A DNA stretch of 64,000 nt from positions 1 through 64,000 of the forward strand of contig JANQBS010000093.1 in assembly GCA_033085395.1 (NCBI GenBank), read 5' to 3'. The DNA comes from Xanthoparmelia taractica. Its lineage: Eukaryota > Ascomycota > Lecanoromycetes > Lecanorales > Parmeliaceae. Positions within the stretch are counted from its first letter, which is position 1; each line of letters begins with the position of its first letter. Shown in pieces: positions 32,869 to 44,919 of this stretch. The translations under genes and the position numbers were made by a program. Under the pieces are notes generated by a model, which had not been told where the DNA came from, searched no databases, and saw nothing but the letters and a program-made list of their open reading frames with translations.

Positions 32869-35166
32869 TCATATGGCATAATTTTCCGTATGCAGAAACA
32901 CCTCTTCCCTGTCGCTGCTCCAAACACCCCTTTGCATACCGGCCACTACCCGCTGCACATCCACTCTCATGCCCGGTGGCCCGCACACGAAAACACATGT
33001 CCTTTTGCCGAACTCCCTCTCGAAGCCTTTGAGCATGTATGGGATGTCCGGACGGCCGTATTCGGTGCTCCAAGATGACTTCTTGGGGTTGATGGCTGGC
33101 ATGAAGGCAAAGCGCATGAGGTTCTTTTGCAGCATGGTAGGAGTGGATGGGAAGCCGAAGTCGAAATTTTTCTTGTCTTGCGCGGGTGCCAGGTTCTGGG
33201 TGGGTATGGTGAGGGAGGGCTTGTTGCGAGTGTGGGCCTGTTTGGGTGGAGGGAGAAAAGTCGGGTGTGGGAGGGCGGATATGGAATCTTCATTCTCGTC
33301 GCGGAGTTCTCTCATCTTCTCAGGATCTCCCGCTGCGGCGTCTTGGATCAGAGCGCTATTGCGCTTCGTGGCGATGCCTTGAAAAGTGCTGTCAATCTGC
33401 TTGTGGAGTAGGTCATGGAGCGGTCGTGAGGGCGAAGGTGGGATCTGCTGCTCGCCGGGCAGCACGCGTTTGGCAGCTGTGATGAAAAACTGGCAGTGGA
33501 CGGTCTCCGGTGGAGCGAATTCCCGGCAGATGCGGATCTCCTCTTTGAACCATTCCATTGTTTCGGGACGCTTGAGTGCCCATACCAGGTGGACTTGTTT
33601 GGTCACGGCTTTGCCGTCACGCATCTTCTTGATGAGGTCGAGGAGTTGGGAGACAATTGCTGTAATACCACTGCCACCTGCGAACAAGATCACAGTGTCG
33701 AAGGACGCCAAGTCTCTCCGCATGCCACCGTAAGGTCCGTCGACAAAAGCTTGATAAACATGTTCAGGCCCTTTCTCAACAGCTGACTGAAGCACCTTCC
33801 TAGTGAAGCCACCGAAGGGGCGGAACACCAGGGTCATGTCTCGGTATTGCCCTTCGCCAAAGTCTGACCGAAAGTCGTTGCTGCACAGCGAGGCAATGGT
33901 GAAGGGGTGGTTCTCGAAGACCGAGATACCCGGCATCCTCAGATAGACGTACTGGCCGGGAGTCCACTTGACCTGCGTCGGAATCGTGACCTTCACCGCA
34001 TTTTCTGGAAGTACGGTCACTGCTGCGGAGTCGCCAATGAACAACGATGACTGTCGCCACGGTTTCGTCCAATTGAGGTAGAAGAGCCGAGCACAGTATG
34101 ATGCGAGCCAGATAGCGGTCGTTGCCCATAGGTAGTTCCAAGACGTTAGATAGTTGTGGCAATGCCAGAAGAGCATTCCAAGGTAGACTATGGATATCGG
34201 AACGTGCAGAGCCACAAAGAGCTCGTACATCTTGTGCCGTAAGATCGGCAGCGAATGCACGCAGAGCACGAGCAAAGGCACAAGAGCCGCAATCCCGGTG
34301 CTGTATGGGTAGAAAGTTCCGTGAAAATAGCTTTTAAAAGTATTCAAGCCTCCCTTATCCCAGATAGGGGTTATATAGAATGGTATGGTGTGTACCAAAC
34401 TCAGAAAGAGGCAAATGTAGGCTGCCCATCGGTGCAGGACATTGAGCCGCTCATGACCGATCCCGGTAATCCAAGTGATGAAGTTGGCTTTCGTACTGAG
34501 CGCAATGATCCATGGCATCATCGCGACTGCGAGCATTCCCGCACGGATCGCCAGTGGGGGAGATCCAAAGCCAATACTGGTGTAGTACAGCGGTTGCGGT
34601 ATGAAGCAATAGAGTGTCACGAAGACCAAAGCCGCAAGGACGATGAATACTGCGCCTGGACCAGGGAATTGAAACTCTCGTTTCCCGTACCTCAGGATAG
34701 GGATCGGCCGGTAGAAGATAAACCGAACAAGCGCAAGCGCGTTGTTGAAGGGTCCAAATGAGAAGTCTGGCAGCTCTTGTTCGGGTTCCTGCTGTGGCAG
34801 CTCACCGCTCCGGGGGAAGAATTTCCGTGACGAGCAATTGGTAGGCAGATTGGCCATCTCGTAGTCTGTATCCGGCGACGATGTCTTCGACGACTTCGCT
34901 ATGACCTCCTCTTTATGCGTTGCCCTTCTGATCTTGTCCGTCCAGTAGTGGTACCAATGTATCGCACTCGTGAGGATGAGGAGTATGATCGAGAAGTATA
35001 CCCAGCCAAGTGCATATTTCCCCGACTTCGCCCACGGGTCTTGCTTGCTCGCTGCCACCAGCTCTGGCGGGCTGCTGCTGGTTATCTTGATATTGATTCG
35101 TTTAGCCAGGTCTTGGAGAGGCTCTGTGGGCGTGCCGTGTCTGAAGGAGGATCGCAGAAAAGGCAT
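32869..35166 (-). CDS. Ferric reductase-like transmembrane oxidoreductase (FRE/NOX fold)
   Basis: Single exon, 765 residues from the only ATG that fits (35166); the frame is open further upstream but has no ATG there. After a first helix (GWVYFSIILLILTSAIHW) comes the ferric-reductase domain with paired heme histidines in HRWAAYICLFLSLVHTIPFY and ALHVPISIVYLGMLFWHCH. The FAD site HPFTIASL, the NADPH nucleotide-loop AGGSGITAIV and the C-terminal CVFVCGPPGM follow in the proper order. The enzyme would move electrons from NADPH across the plasma membrane to iron or copper. A disordered insert lies between the NADPH loop and the C-terminus. No iron-regulon neighbour is present in the window. Confidence 0.93.
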   Translation of the reverse strand: MPFLRSSFRHGTPTEPLQDLAKRINIKITSSSPPELVAASKQDPWAKSGKYALGWVYFSIILLILTSAIHWYHYWTDKIRRATHKEEVIAKSSKTSSPDTDYEMANLPTNCSSRKFFPRSGELPQQEPEQELPDFSFGPFNNALALVRFIFYRPIPILRYGKREFQFPGPGAVFIVLAALVFVTLYCFIPQPLYYTSIGFGSPPLAIRAGMLAVAMMPWIIALSTKANFITWITGIGHERLNVLHRWAAYICLFLSLVHTIPFYITPIWDKGGLNTFKSYFHGTFYPYSTGIAALVPLLVLCVHSLPILRHKMYELFVALHVPISIVYLGMLFWHCHNYLTSWNYLWATTAIWLASYCARLFYLNWTKPWRQSSLFIGDSAAVTVLPENAVKVTIPTQVKWTPGQYVYLRMPGISVFENHPFTIASLCSNDFRSDFGEGQYRDMTLVFRPFGGFTRKVLQSAVEKGPEHVYQAFVDGPYGGMRRDLASFDTVILFAGGSGITAIVSQLLDLIKKMRDGKAVTKQVHLVWALKRPETMEWFKEEIRICREFAPPETVHCQFFITAAKRVLPGEQQIPPSPSRPLHDLLHKQIDSTFQGIATKRNSALIQDAAAGDPEKMRELRDENEDSISALPHPTFLPPPKQAHTRNKPSLTIPTQNLAPAQDKKNFDFGFPSTPTMLQKNLMRFAFMPAINPKKSSWSTEYGRPDIPYMLKGFEREFGKRTCVFVCGPPGMRVDVQRVVAGMQRGVWSSDREEVFLHTENYAI

Positions 35167-38100
35167 GGTAGCTGATGTCAAGGCGTCTGAGCTATAGAAG
35201 AGGATATGATTGGACGGTCTGCCCGCAGTCTTGGAAGCGCTATCATTCGAGGTTGCACTGCGTCTCGAGGAAGGCTGGATGCGCAAGTGGTACTGGTGGA
35301 GAGCGCAGTGTGTTTGAGACGTCGGCGGACGCTCGTTTGTGTGTCGTAGGGGTATATATCTCGGCGCCACTTGCCTCGTAGCTCAAAGTGCTTCTAGAAT
35401 GGGGTATCTTGTCGGTTGAAGTGCTGAACAAAGTGCCGAATCGCTGTGTAACACCACGCTATGCTGATAAGCCAAATGATTTCAAGGAGCTCTAAGCGTG
35501 GAAGGATGCCAGCTCCTCGACGCAATTGCTGTAACGATAGTATTGCGAAAGAAGGCTGTAGATTGTCGGTCCTCGGAGTGGGCAAGGATGAGGAATCTAT
35601 TGTTGGGATAGAGGTGGGTATATGTGCCTTGCATGGTGGGGAGAGGGGTCCAAGTGTGCGAGTGGTTCGCAGAGCCAAGCGCCAAATGTGCCTCAGTGCA
35701 TGGCACCGGTTCTTGTTTATTGGCGCTTGGAAAAGGTGTGATGTGCATTGTTGCGGCAGGTTAGGGGGGAGAATTAAGTCTCTGTGGGAAAGGTTTTTCC
35801 TATATGCAGCTAGTGCACGTTCAACGGTCCTAACGCCAGCACGTTGCTCTGGAGCAGTTGAGAGCTTGAAAGAAACGAAGTAAGTGGGCGTGCAGCTCAA
35901 GGGAAGAGATTTGCAATTGGTATCATCGTAGTCTCGTAGATCTTGCTGCCAGTTCTCGAACAATGCGGAGGGTGATGTCGAATCAAAGAAGCGGACGGCA
36001 GGGCGGAATGGATATTTCCGGGGGCCCTCTTCGATAGCTTTGCAGCAAGTGAGCGCTGATTCGCCGTGCAGGATGTACTTGTGCTACTTGGTACTAAGTA
36101 AGCAGGTAGATATGGCTTTGCATGGCGACGGGGAAAAAGCGAGCGAATTGGACAAGTGTTTCGTGGACGAATCACATATGCGAAGTCGCATTTCTTCAGT
36201 GTCTTCATTTTAGCTCCGGCGGTTACAGACGAGCTAGCCCCAATTGGGCAAAGGTCATCACACCCTTAACTCGATTTCGACCTCCCCTCGTTTCCGTGAC
36301 GAAGATTGCATTGCCGCAAACACAGTACTTCTACTTAAAGTGAAAAAAAAAATTGAGAAGATTACGACGAGATCATCAGACATCGCTGTCGCCATCCATT
36401 ATAGTAACGTCCTTTTGAATTCGGAGAGATGCACCCCACGGAAGCGCAGCGGCAGCTTGCAGCTACTATGATCGCGTACTGTTGCGCGAAGAGCTCCGAC
36501 ACAATGCCTTCTGGAAGTATACTTCATACCGCCATTACCCATGCATCTCGACATTGCAACCCGGATAATGGAACAAACTACGACCCATGCAGCTTACCCA
36601 AGGAAGCAGGCTTTTAGCGCATTGTAGAGTCCACGGAAGAATTCCTTTCTTGCCTTAGATCTGTACATCCAGATCTAGAAGAAAAGAAGAAATAAAGATA
36701 CACCGCGATGCATCGCAAGGGTCAAATCCTATTATTAAGAGTTATGAATGTGTGAACCTCTTTCTAATTCTTCTTCTTTTGAAGGAAGAGATTCGAGGAC
36801 TCTTCAGACATGCGAAATCCTTACCTATCCGCGGGAACGGAAGGAATTATGCACGGCCCGGCTTCGAAGCTGAAGATGTGCGGCACAGTGTTTCAATGCA
36901 TGTCAGCCTTGGCGATTTCCAGGTTGTTTTTGTTGCTGATTTTTCTCGATCGTTTGGAGTGAGTGTACTCAAGAAGTACACCTTATCTATGTACCTGCTG
37001 TGAGTGAGGCTCGTCTACGAACAACTTTCTTCTCTCTTTCCTGAGGACGCCTCCTGTACCTTGTTTGATCCCACAGTCTCTCGCGGCGTAGTAATTCATC
37101 AGACTTGATCTTTGAATTCTGATGGTGTGCTCAATTACCACTACCTTGACTCGGAAGATGCTCCGAACAGTTAGTAAGCCTGACCCCGACGTACGTGGAG
37201 GTCGCATGTAATGAAGCGATTCGTATGTAGATAGTGCAATAATTTGGTGGATGTACATGAAGCTTTCAGCCGAGTTGGAAGTGTGGAGGTAAAGTTTGCC
37301 TCGCCACTCAGCCGTGCCATTCAAATTGCTACCGATGTGTCTGGGCAAGGCTACAAATTCCTGAAGGTGTAGCATCTATGATCGCCGGCAGTCATGCCAC
37401 GCCCTATCCCTGCCTGCCACGTTACCCTGTGTACATCTTGTTCAAGGTCCTCCTCACCTCCGCTTCCTTCCCACACACAGAGGTCACATTCCACCTCATG
37501 TCCACAAATCTGACCAGTGAAGCATCTTGCTGCCTCAGACGCCTTCTTCGAGACTGTTGTACAAGTTGTCCATGGAGAGACTTCCGGAATTATCTGAGCC
37601 CATCGAAAGCAAGAGTCATCAAAATCCAGAGCCTTCTAAAATCTACTGACATTGTTGCCGTTGGTATCCGTTAGGGCATTTAACCTGACATTACCGTCTT
37701 TGTGGAAGCCATGGGACTGGAAATCACGATTCCAATAGCTGATGCCAAGTGCAAGTGGCAGTACTCGGATCTGGCTTTTGGCAACATATCGTCAGAATCG
37801 CATACAAATTCTCAAAGCCGGAAAGTTGCATGCACAAGATCTAGTCGCTGCTCGAGATCCCCAGATTGAATGAAGCATGGAGAAACCAACAGTCGCCGAA
37901 GATAGCAAGCAACGGCAAAGATTCCAACTGACGCTTGCAGACTTCATTTCGCATCCCAATCAGGCATTCGAAAGAGATACATTTCCCACTGGAGAATCTT
38001 CTCCATTACTGACCGATTCTGGGAGTTTGCTTGAAGCAAAGCCGCCATAGCTCGAGGGCCCCGGGGATTGGAATAATGGCTTCGGGTCTGTGATGGAAAC

Positions 38101-38299
38101 GCTGCGCCAGTGCTTTTACACTTTCAGAAGTGGTCTTGTCTTCATATAATATAGGTACGTGATGAGAGTTCATAGGGGTGCTGTACATTCTTTATAGGTT
38201 TCAAGGATCAATATATGACCATGCAGGAGCATAATGGAGGGAGTGGTTGTAAAGTAGCGTAGAAGCACGTACATCATACGAGCTCAACCTAACTTCGCT
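35167..38299. other. 3.1-kb gene-poor region
   Basis: A 189-codon minus-strand stretch (35963-35394) lies just upstream of the reductase and has no motif; it is probably promoter or 5' leader. Other open stretches (for example 37378-37674 plus) show no family features. I can support no gene here. Confidence 0.4.
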
Positions 38300-38604
38300 C
38301 CGTCCTGAACCCCCACGGGCTGACGGAAACAAATTTCCAGGCGTTGCTCAACCAGCGAAATCAGTTTTTGGGCTCATCCATGGACAGCGGCGAGGTGGAG
38401 AAAATACGGAATGAGCTGTATTTTGTGTATCGCAAAGGTTTTCGCGTAGTATTCATTGTGGGAAGTGGACTAGCGGCTGCAGCAACGTTAATTGTCCTTT
38501 TCTCGATACCGCATGTCCCTCTGGATCGGCCAGACGATAAAAGCCTCAAGGAAGAAGGGAAAAATGCAGACGAAGAGCGCAAAGGACTGGGAGCCAGCCC
38601 ATAA
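38300..38604 (+). pseudogene. MFS transporter C-terminal tail fragment
   Basis: The frame reads FQALLNQRNQFLGS, then EKIRNELYFVYRKGFRVVFIV, a final helix, then PHVPLDRPDDKSLKEEG. This matches the last helix and cytosolic tail of fungal DHA2 drug pumps. Nothing upstream continues it, and the first ATG (38344) falls in mid-domain. It is a remnant of a lost pump gene. Confidence 0.55.
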
Positions 38605-39034
38605 CTGACGAGGGGGAGTTCTCATTTTGGTTATACACTATGGTTTTTTCTATGCTCATCACCATGGCAATCTGTGAAGATGTGACGGAGGGATGATGTA
38701 GGCTCCAAAGTTCGAAAAGGAGAAGAAAGGTTCACAACTCCTCAAGCGGTCAATTAGCCCTAGTCCAGCCCTGATGTAACTGAATGTAGAGTGATAGGGC
38801 TGAGCTAGGGCTAGGTGACTGCGTGAGTTGGCCGCGTTGGGGATGGGGCGTTGGGGATGAACCCTTCTCTCCTGCCTCCAAGGCTGGTATACACGATTAC
38901 AGAGTAAACTACCATATATCGGCATTTGGTAACATCGATATTCTAAACGATGGGGCACAACATGACTGTATAGATCGGACTGGACGTCACGGTAAAAGAC
39001 CGTTCTATATTGATTGAGAACACATGCCGGCACG
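38605..39034. other. Upstream of the chitinase gene
   Basis: Apart from the 55-bp inverted repeat it shows nothing I can name. It is the presumed promoter of the GH18 gene. Confidence 0.4.
38757..38811. repeat. 55-bp TA-flanked inverted repeat (minimal MITE-like)
   Basis: GCCCTAGTCCAGCCCT at the left faces AGGGCTGAGCTAGGGC at the right with two mismatches, and TA stands on each side (38755-38756 and 38812-38813). It would fold into a hairpin. AGCCCTAGCCCT-like tracts also mark the ends of the 434-bp MITE at 12929-13362. Confidence 0.5.
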
Positions 39035-40399
39035 ATGTTTCTACGCTACTTGACTCTACTCACCGTGATGGCTAGTATGGCCAGTGCCAGATACCTTATG
39101 TACCTGACAGGGTTCGTGGGCTCATGTTTCTTCGCCTTCGTATCTTGCTCACATGGAATAGCCAGCATAATGTTGTGCCTGACAAATCTCTTGTATCGGA
39201 CATTACACATGTGGCTCTGGCCTTCATGAGCCCCTCAATATTCAATCAAGCGGAGCCCTCATCATGGCCTCTATTTACCACAGTCGATAAGGCTCGCTCA
39301 CAGTTTGGAGAAGGAACAATGATCATGGTAGCCATTGGAGGTTGGGGCGATACGGCAGGCTTCGCTGGGGGGGCAGCGACGGAGGTTACACGTAAGCGGT
39401 TCGCGCACAACGTGAAATTAATGGTGGATGCTACTGGCGCAGATGGTAAACCAAATGCGCTAGATTTGAGACAGTCTACTGATTCTCGTCCAGGTGTTGA
39501 CATCGACTGGGAATACCCGGGGTTAGTGAGCACCCCTTATAACCCCCTGTTGCTGCTGGCAACTTGTGCACCACTGAGCCTAATACAGTGGAAACGGTGA
39601 AGATTACAAGCAGATTCCAAACTCGGAGAAAGCCTGGGAGATCGAAGCCTATCCATCACTGCTCTCGGAGGTTCGCTCTGCCCTGGGTCCAAACAAGCTC
39701 ATTTCGGCTGCTGTACCAGGACTTCCTAGAGATATGCTGGCCTTCACCAAGGTCAAGACGCCGGCAATCAGCGCATCCCTGGATTTCTTCAATGTGATGA
39801 CCTACGATCTTATGAACAGAAGAGACAACGTCACCAAACACCATACTGGCATCGAACAATCTCTAAGCGCCATTAATGCCTACGAGGAGGGAGGCGTTCC
39901 GGCCGAGAAGATAAATCTCGGTTTTGCATTCTATATCAAATGGTATAAGACCGATCTTCATGGGGGATGCGACACCAGTCCTGTCGGCTGCAAGACGGCC
40001 CTGATGGAAGACCCCTTGACAGGCGCCGATCTTGGCCAGGCAGGTGCTTTCTCATGGCATGATCCTGTTCCTGTGGAAGTATCTGCCTCGTACAAAAGAG
40101 CCATGACACATGGTAAGTACGACAGCGAAGGCGGAGGTCACTACTACTGGGATCCGGAGGAAAATCTTTGGTGGAGTTGGGACACACCAGATGTTATTAC
40201 CAGGAAGTTTTCAGCCATCATGGAAAGGAAGAATCTGGGAGGTGCGTTTGCTTGGGGTTTGGGTGAAGATGCGGATGATTTCACGCATTTCAAGAAATTG
40301 ACGTCTGAGGTGAAGAAATATGCAGCAAGGCACCAAGATGAGGAATTGGATACCACGTCTGTGCCTCTTTCAAGCCCACATTTCCAAGATGAGTTGTAA
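39035..40399 (+). CDS. Glycoside hydrolase family 18 chitinase, secreted
   Basis: Exons 39035-39111, 39162-39445, 39494-39521 and 39589-40399 give 399 residues. A signal peptide is visible (MFLRYLTLLTVMASMASA). The (beta/alpha)8 barrel starts RYLMYLTGQHNVVPDKSL; strand 3 reads MIMVAIGGWGDT. The catalytic motif DGVDIDWEYPGG is assembled only by splicing the 28-nt third exon, with the acid Glu present. Later barrel blocks are FFNVMTYDLMNRRD (Met-Tyr-Asp) and the C-terminal GGAFAWGLGED. It would cut chitin or chito-oligosaccharides outside the cell. The 48-bp intron 2 has no stop and is a multiple of three: if retained, it puts proline where the first motif Asp should be. No chitin-binding module is present. 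Confidence 0.93.
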
Positions 40400-41058
40400 G
40401 TCATGGTGACGAGTATGTTGATCCTGGCCCGCATGCTATGTACACTGTAGCATTGGGGCAGACTGAGCACCCTTTTGGTGCACGTTGGCTCTTCTTGTGT
40501 AGCAGAGCCTGGTCAGAGCTCTTACTTGACCTTCGATTTGTTAAAACTATTTTCTCATGACATGTATCGATAGAATTCGAACATTATTCGCTCATGAAAC
40601 TTGCGTAGAATTGAAGAAATAGCTGATGCATGAAACCTAATATAATAGTATTCAGGCTACGACATCCAAGGTACCGCAAGGCTGAGATACCGTAGGCTTT
40701 GTTTTCCATGTACAAGTCATGTGCTAGTCCCAAGTGGGTTACTAGACAGCCAAGCCTCGTTGCCTGAAGTACCTATTCTCGACGACATTCCATGACTGTT
40801 CACTGCCAACATTGGCTTCTCGTCGTGTGAAGAACCTTTCAAGTTATCGTTACTGCCCCCTCACCCTGACAGCTCCTCTTTGGGCACGGCTGAAGACATT
40901 CAGCTTTGAAAATATTTCCTCCTCTTTGGTATTTGTTTGTCGTGATGTGACTGATCTTCTGAGCAATTGGGTTGCCGTGGCACCATTCGACCGCTTTGCT
41001 ACAGTGCTGTCTTACCCGAATATCGTTAAGGTCAGGCTCTGAGCTGCTCCCTAGCCCA
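40400..41058. other. Intergenic
   Basis: Downstream of the chitinase and upstream of the ankyrin protein. No gene or repeat supported. Confidence 0.4.
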
Positions 41059-43687
41059 ATGGCAGAAGCCATCGGAGTCATCGCCAGCGGCATCGCCATT
41101 GGAACCCTTGCCACTGGAATAACCAGCAGCATTGTTAAACTCAAGTCATATTGGGACCAGGTGCAGGATGCTCCGGAGGATGTTCAGGAACTGATTGAAG
41201 AACTGGAAGTTCTCAGCCTTCTTCTAGCCGACATGGAGGATGACCAACGGCAGAATCCTATGTCCAGCTTGATCCTAGATTCAACGTCCACGTCTCGATG
41301 CTTACAGCATTGCAAACAGGGAGCAGATCGCCTGAAGGAGTTGACTGAGAATCTGAGCACTGACTTGGATGCATCCAGTAAATTCAAAAGAAAGCGGGCC
41401 TCAGCAAAAGTGGTGCTGAAGAAAAGTCAGATTGATAGATATAGGGCGAAATTAGAAAGGGCTATCAGGCTGCTGTCTTTATCCCATCAAATATACATGA
41501 GGTGGGTTTCAATCCTTTCGAGTCTCGTGGCAGATCACAACGAAAGGTGGCAGTCCTGAAAGTTCATCCTGCTGCGGCAGCGCTTTCTGAATCAGCGCAA
41601 AGTGTAGCAGAGCTTTTTTATTGAACCTTTACACGTCCTAGAGCTATGGATGTCAGAGCTACTATTCTATGGTGCTGTTGCGATTTCCTCGGTATTTTGA
41701 GAATGACAGCCCGGGTACATGCCACGTTCTTAGCAATATAGCTACCTCTCCGCCGTTTCAATGCTGACACAGATCTCGAACAGAGCGTTACTGCGACTCC
41801 AACCGGATATCATTGTCACAAAGCTATCACAGAGCACAACATCAGGAAACCCTTTGCTATCTGAAGCATTGGATTCCGACCATTCATCAATCCTTCGTTT
41901 GAATGCTGCAGCCAATGGAACGATTACTAGTACAACAGCGACAAACTCGCGCTCCAATCAATCTTGGAACATTGGGAACTTTTTTGGAACGTTTCGTTAT
42001 TCGAAAAATCGCTATACCATCGTGATGGAATTTGATGACGGCTTGATTGTTATTCTATGGAGTTGAGTGCTACTTATGGTCCATGCCAAGCCATAATAGG
42101 GCTGAGATGCTGAATTCCAACACATCGTCAAAAGAAATGGTCTGGACTACCATGACAAAAAACAAGAGGTTGAAGAGATCAGAGCTGAGTACTGCGGCCC
42201 ATCATGGCTAGTCAATCGAGTCTGGAGAATCCAAGCTGTCAAAGCCTCGTATGGCTGGACGTTCTACCCTCGAACATACAATGTCATTTCTTCGCATTCG
42301 CCTGTGTTCGCTTTTGCTGTGGAAAACAACGTGAGAGGTCTACAAGAGCTGTTTAGTGAAATGAAGGCTTCTCCTTTTGACTGCAACGATTGGGAGATGA
42401 CCCCACTTCATGTAAATACCACTATCTACTCTACAAAAGAGATTCAAACGCTGAATGCAATAGTACGCTGCTTGTTTTCACAGTTATGATGTATGTGAAT
42501 TCTTGATCAGAGAGGGCGCAGATCCGAATCATCTTGCGGCTGGGAAATTGTGAGTATAATGACTGAGGCAATCTGATACTTGCTGCTAAATGTTAACGAA
42601 TATAGTACATCTCTGGAGTGGGCAATGTGGTTCGGTGCTAAGAATTCTGGGGAAGTCGGAGACGTACCGCGACTACTGTTAAATGAGACTGAGCGTGAAA
42701 CTAACATGGGATACTATTGGGGTCCAAAGGAAGGGTTTTCGATTTGGCAGCAATCTGCGGACCCGTTTTACTACGAAAGGCCTTTAGAAGAGCGCTTTAA
42801 GGTAACGACGACCCTCTCATATAGGGGGAATGGGCCAGATGTTTTACGACTATCTTTAGCTCCTGGTCCTCTTCCATCTCTGGCTTACTCTATAATAAAT
42901 GAACATGGAATGACTCTGTTGAATGCTGTAGCAAGAAGCATGGGAAGAAAGATGCTCTGGAGTCCTTATTCAACGATGCACTTGGTTCAACATGAGATGG
43001 ATCCAACAGGTACGATTCCCGAACAAGCAAATAGAAAAGTGTGAGATTTCTAATGAGTGATTTACAACAATAGAATGGAAACTTCTCGTGAAAGAGTTGA
43101 TTGCTCAGGGAGCAGACCTTCATCTTATCTCATCCCGATCTAGAACGCCATTTGTGGACCTTCTTGAGGGGCTATTCTCAAAGGAACCTCTGGAACCTTC
43201 AGTATCTAGGGTTGATGATCTAGGAGTTGCGGAGTTATCCACGTCTAATGATCTAGAATCTACCGAGTTCTCTCTATCTGATCTTGATAATCTAGGATCT
43301 ATGCAACCCTCGGTATATAACAGCCTTAGACCAAGATATTCGCAGCTTAAGAAGCTCCCTTGGCTGCTCAACATTTGGCTTGAGTGTCTTCAAGAAAGCG
43401 GTGTTGATCTAGAGGCGTACGGTCGAAACGAGACAGATCTCCATCAACGAGGCCTAGTATCTTGGACTTGGTTGCTCTGGAGATCAGAGCCGGGGAGATG
43501 GCTCTTGACTGGCCTGACTTATGGACCCTCACCAAGTGATTGGAAGGCAGACATGGAATATCAACCTGAAGATGCTACTGAAAGCTTGGCAAAGATCCCG
43601 GGAGGATGGATAGAGGACGAACAATGCGAAGGAGGGGAAGATCTTTGCGTCGAAGAAGGACGCGAGATCGAAGAACAAGACTCCTAA
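41059..43687 (+). CDS. Fungal_N-type N-terminal domain plus ankyrin repeat protein
   Basis: Six exons (41059-41501, 41742-42061, 42107-42411, 42464-42549, 42606-43009, 43074-43687) keep phase and give 723 residues. The N-terminus MAEAIGVIASGIAIGTLATG, followed by a long helical region with EDVQELIEELEVLSLLLADM, matches the N-terminal domain of fungal STAND/NLR-like proteins. A middle block PSWLVNRVWRIQAVKAS precedes an ankyrin repeat spread over exons 3 and 4: NDWEMTPLH + YAACFHSYDVCEFLIREGAD. A further ankyrin-like unit is LVKELIAQGADLHLISS. No NB-ARC or NACHT ATPase is present, so it is not a full NLR. The splice from exon 2 to 3 and the 240-bp first intron are the least certain parts. Function unknown; relatives are linked to self/non-self or effector roles only by domain. 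Confidence 0.75.
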
Positions 43688-44299
43688 GAACTTCGCCTGC
43701 ACCCAGATATCTGCGTCGAATCAGCTTGAACTCTAAAGTGAGAGTTTTCTGTTTGCAGGAGCTCGCTGTTGCTTTCTGTCTTTTTATGCTGCCTTGCTCC
43801 GGCTTCGAAGGATCCGGGTTGGCCTTCACTACGTTTTGATGATGAGTCTCCTAGTCTTCCTAGCGATTCGATGAAATGTACTTCCAACGAACGATCATAA
43901 GAGATGAGCCTTCTTCTATTTTTCATGAATGTACCAAGGTGTTAGCAGTGCTTTATTATGGATGGATTATTTAGACGCTTCGACATTATCATCTGACGGA
44001 AATCTCGCAAAGGAGTAAGGCACTGTAGGGAAAGGAGTACCGCCGCAATATCAAGCAGTATCAGAAGCTCAAAACCACGTCAGCGTAGATGATCGTAGAG
44101 TAAGAGACTACTGTAGAGTAAGAGAGCACTGAGAGGCACCATGTGGCAGATAGATTGTAGATGACATGGCGCGGCAAGTACAAGCGCTCTGATAGGGCTG
44201 AGGCAGTTTCGATGAAGAAGTCTACAAGTTGATATCTTTTTGAAGGTCAGTCCATCGATGAAGGAAAAGAGTGACTCTGGGAGAACCATTGACCCCGCA
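43688..44299. other. Intergenic
   Basis: No supported gene. The last 200 bases are the likely cyclophilin promoter. Confidence 0.4.
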
Positions 44300-44919
44300 A
44301 TGGCTCCTAATGTCGTCCTAGACACGACCATGGTGCGCCAGACTCTCGGTGTCTTACAGGGCCTTACTGACTCCCCTCAGGGCTCCATAACCCTCGAACT
44401 CTATAACAACCATGCCCCCAAGGTACGCAAGCTCCACACGGCTGACCCGAGCTCCTCAGCCATCTTACTCATGCCACGTCGCGCTGACCCTCTGTCCTCC
44501 AGACCTGCAACAACTTCTCCACCCTCGCCCAACGCGGCTACTACAACAACGTCATCTTCCACCGCATAATCCCAAACTTCATGCTGCAGACCGGCGACCC
44601 CACCGGCACAGGCCGCGGCGGCGCTTCTATCTACGGCGAAAAGTTCGAAGACGAGATCGATCCGGCGTTGAAGCATACCGGGGCCGGCATCCTGAGTATG
44701 GCGAACAGCGGGAAGAATACGAACGGGAGCCAGTTTTTTATTACACTGGCGCCGACGCCCTGGCTGGATGGGAAGCATACGATTTTTGGGAGGGTGAAGG
44801 GGGGGTTGAGGGTTGTGCAGCGGATGGGGCTTGTGAAGACGGGGGCGGAGGATAGGCCGGTGGATGAGGTTAAGATTGTTAGAGCTAGGGTTGTTGAGGG
44901 GGATGAAGAGGGTGGTTAG
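44300..44919 (+). CDS. Cyclophilin-type peptidyl-prolyl isomerase (PPIL1-like)
   Basis: Exons 44300-44332, 44381-44422 and 44503-44919 give 163 residues, a single-domain cyclophilin. The active-site blocks are present: [19 protein letters not shown] (catalytic Arg in FHR), [17 protein letters not shown], and the calcineurin-binding-type [12 protein letters not shown] with Trp and His. The short N-terminus ([18 protein letters not shown]) and lack of targeting signals suggest cytosol or nucleus. This compact form resembles PPIL1/Cyp1-type isomerases that associate with the spliceosome in other eukaryotes. The two first exons are only 33 and 42 nt. An upstream in-frame ATG at 44261 is possible but lacks family support. 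Confidence 0.92.

Noticed and set aside
35394..35963. 189-codon minus-strand frame above the ferric reductase
   Set aside because: No motif and it lies directly in the promoter region; no splice brings it in frame with the reductase.
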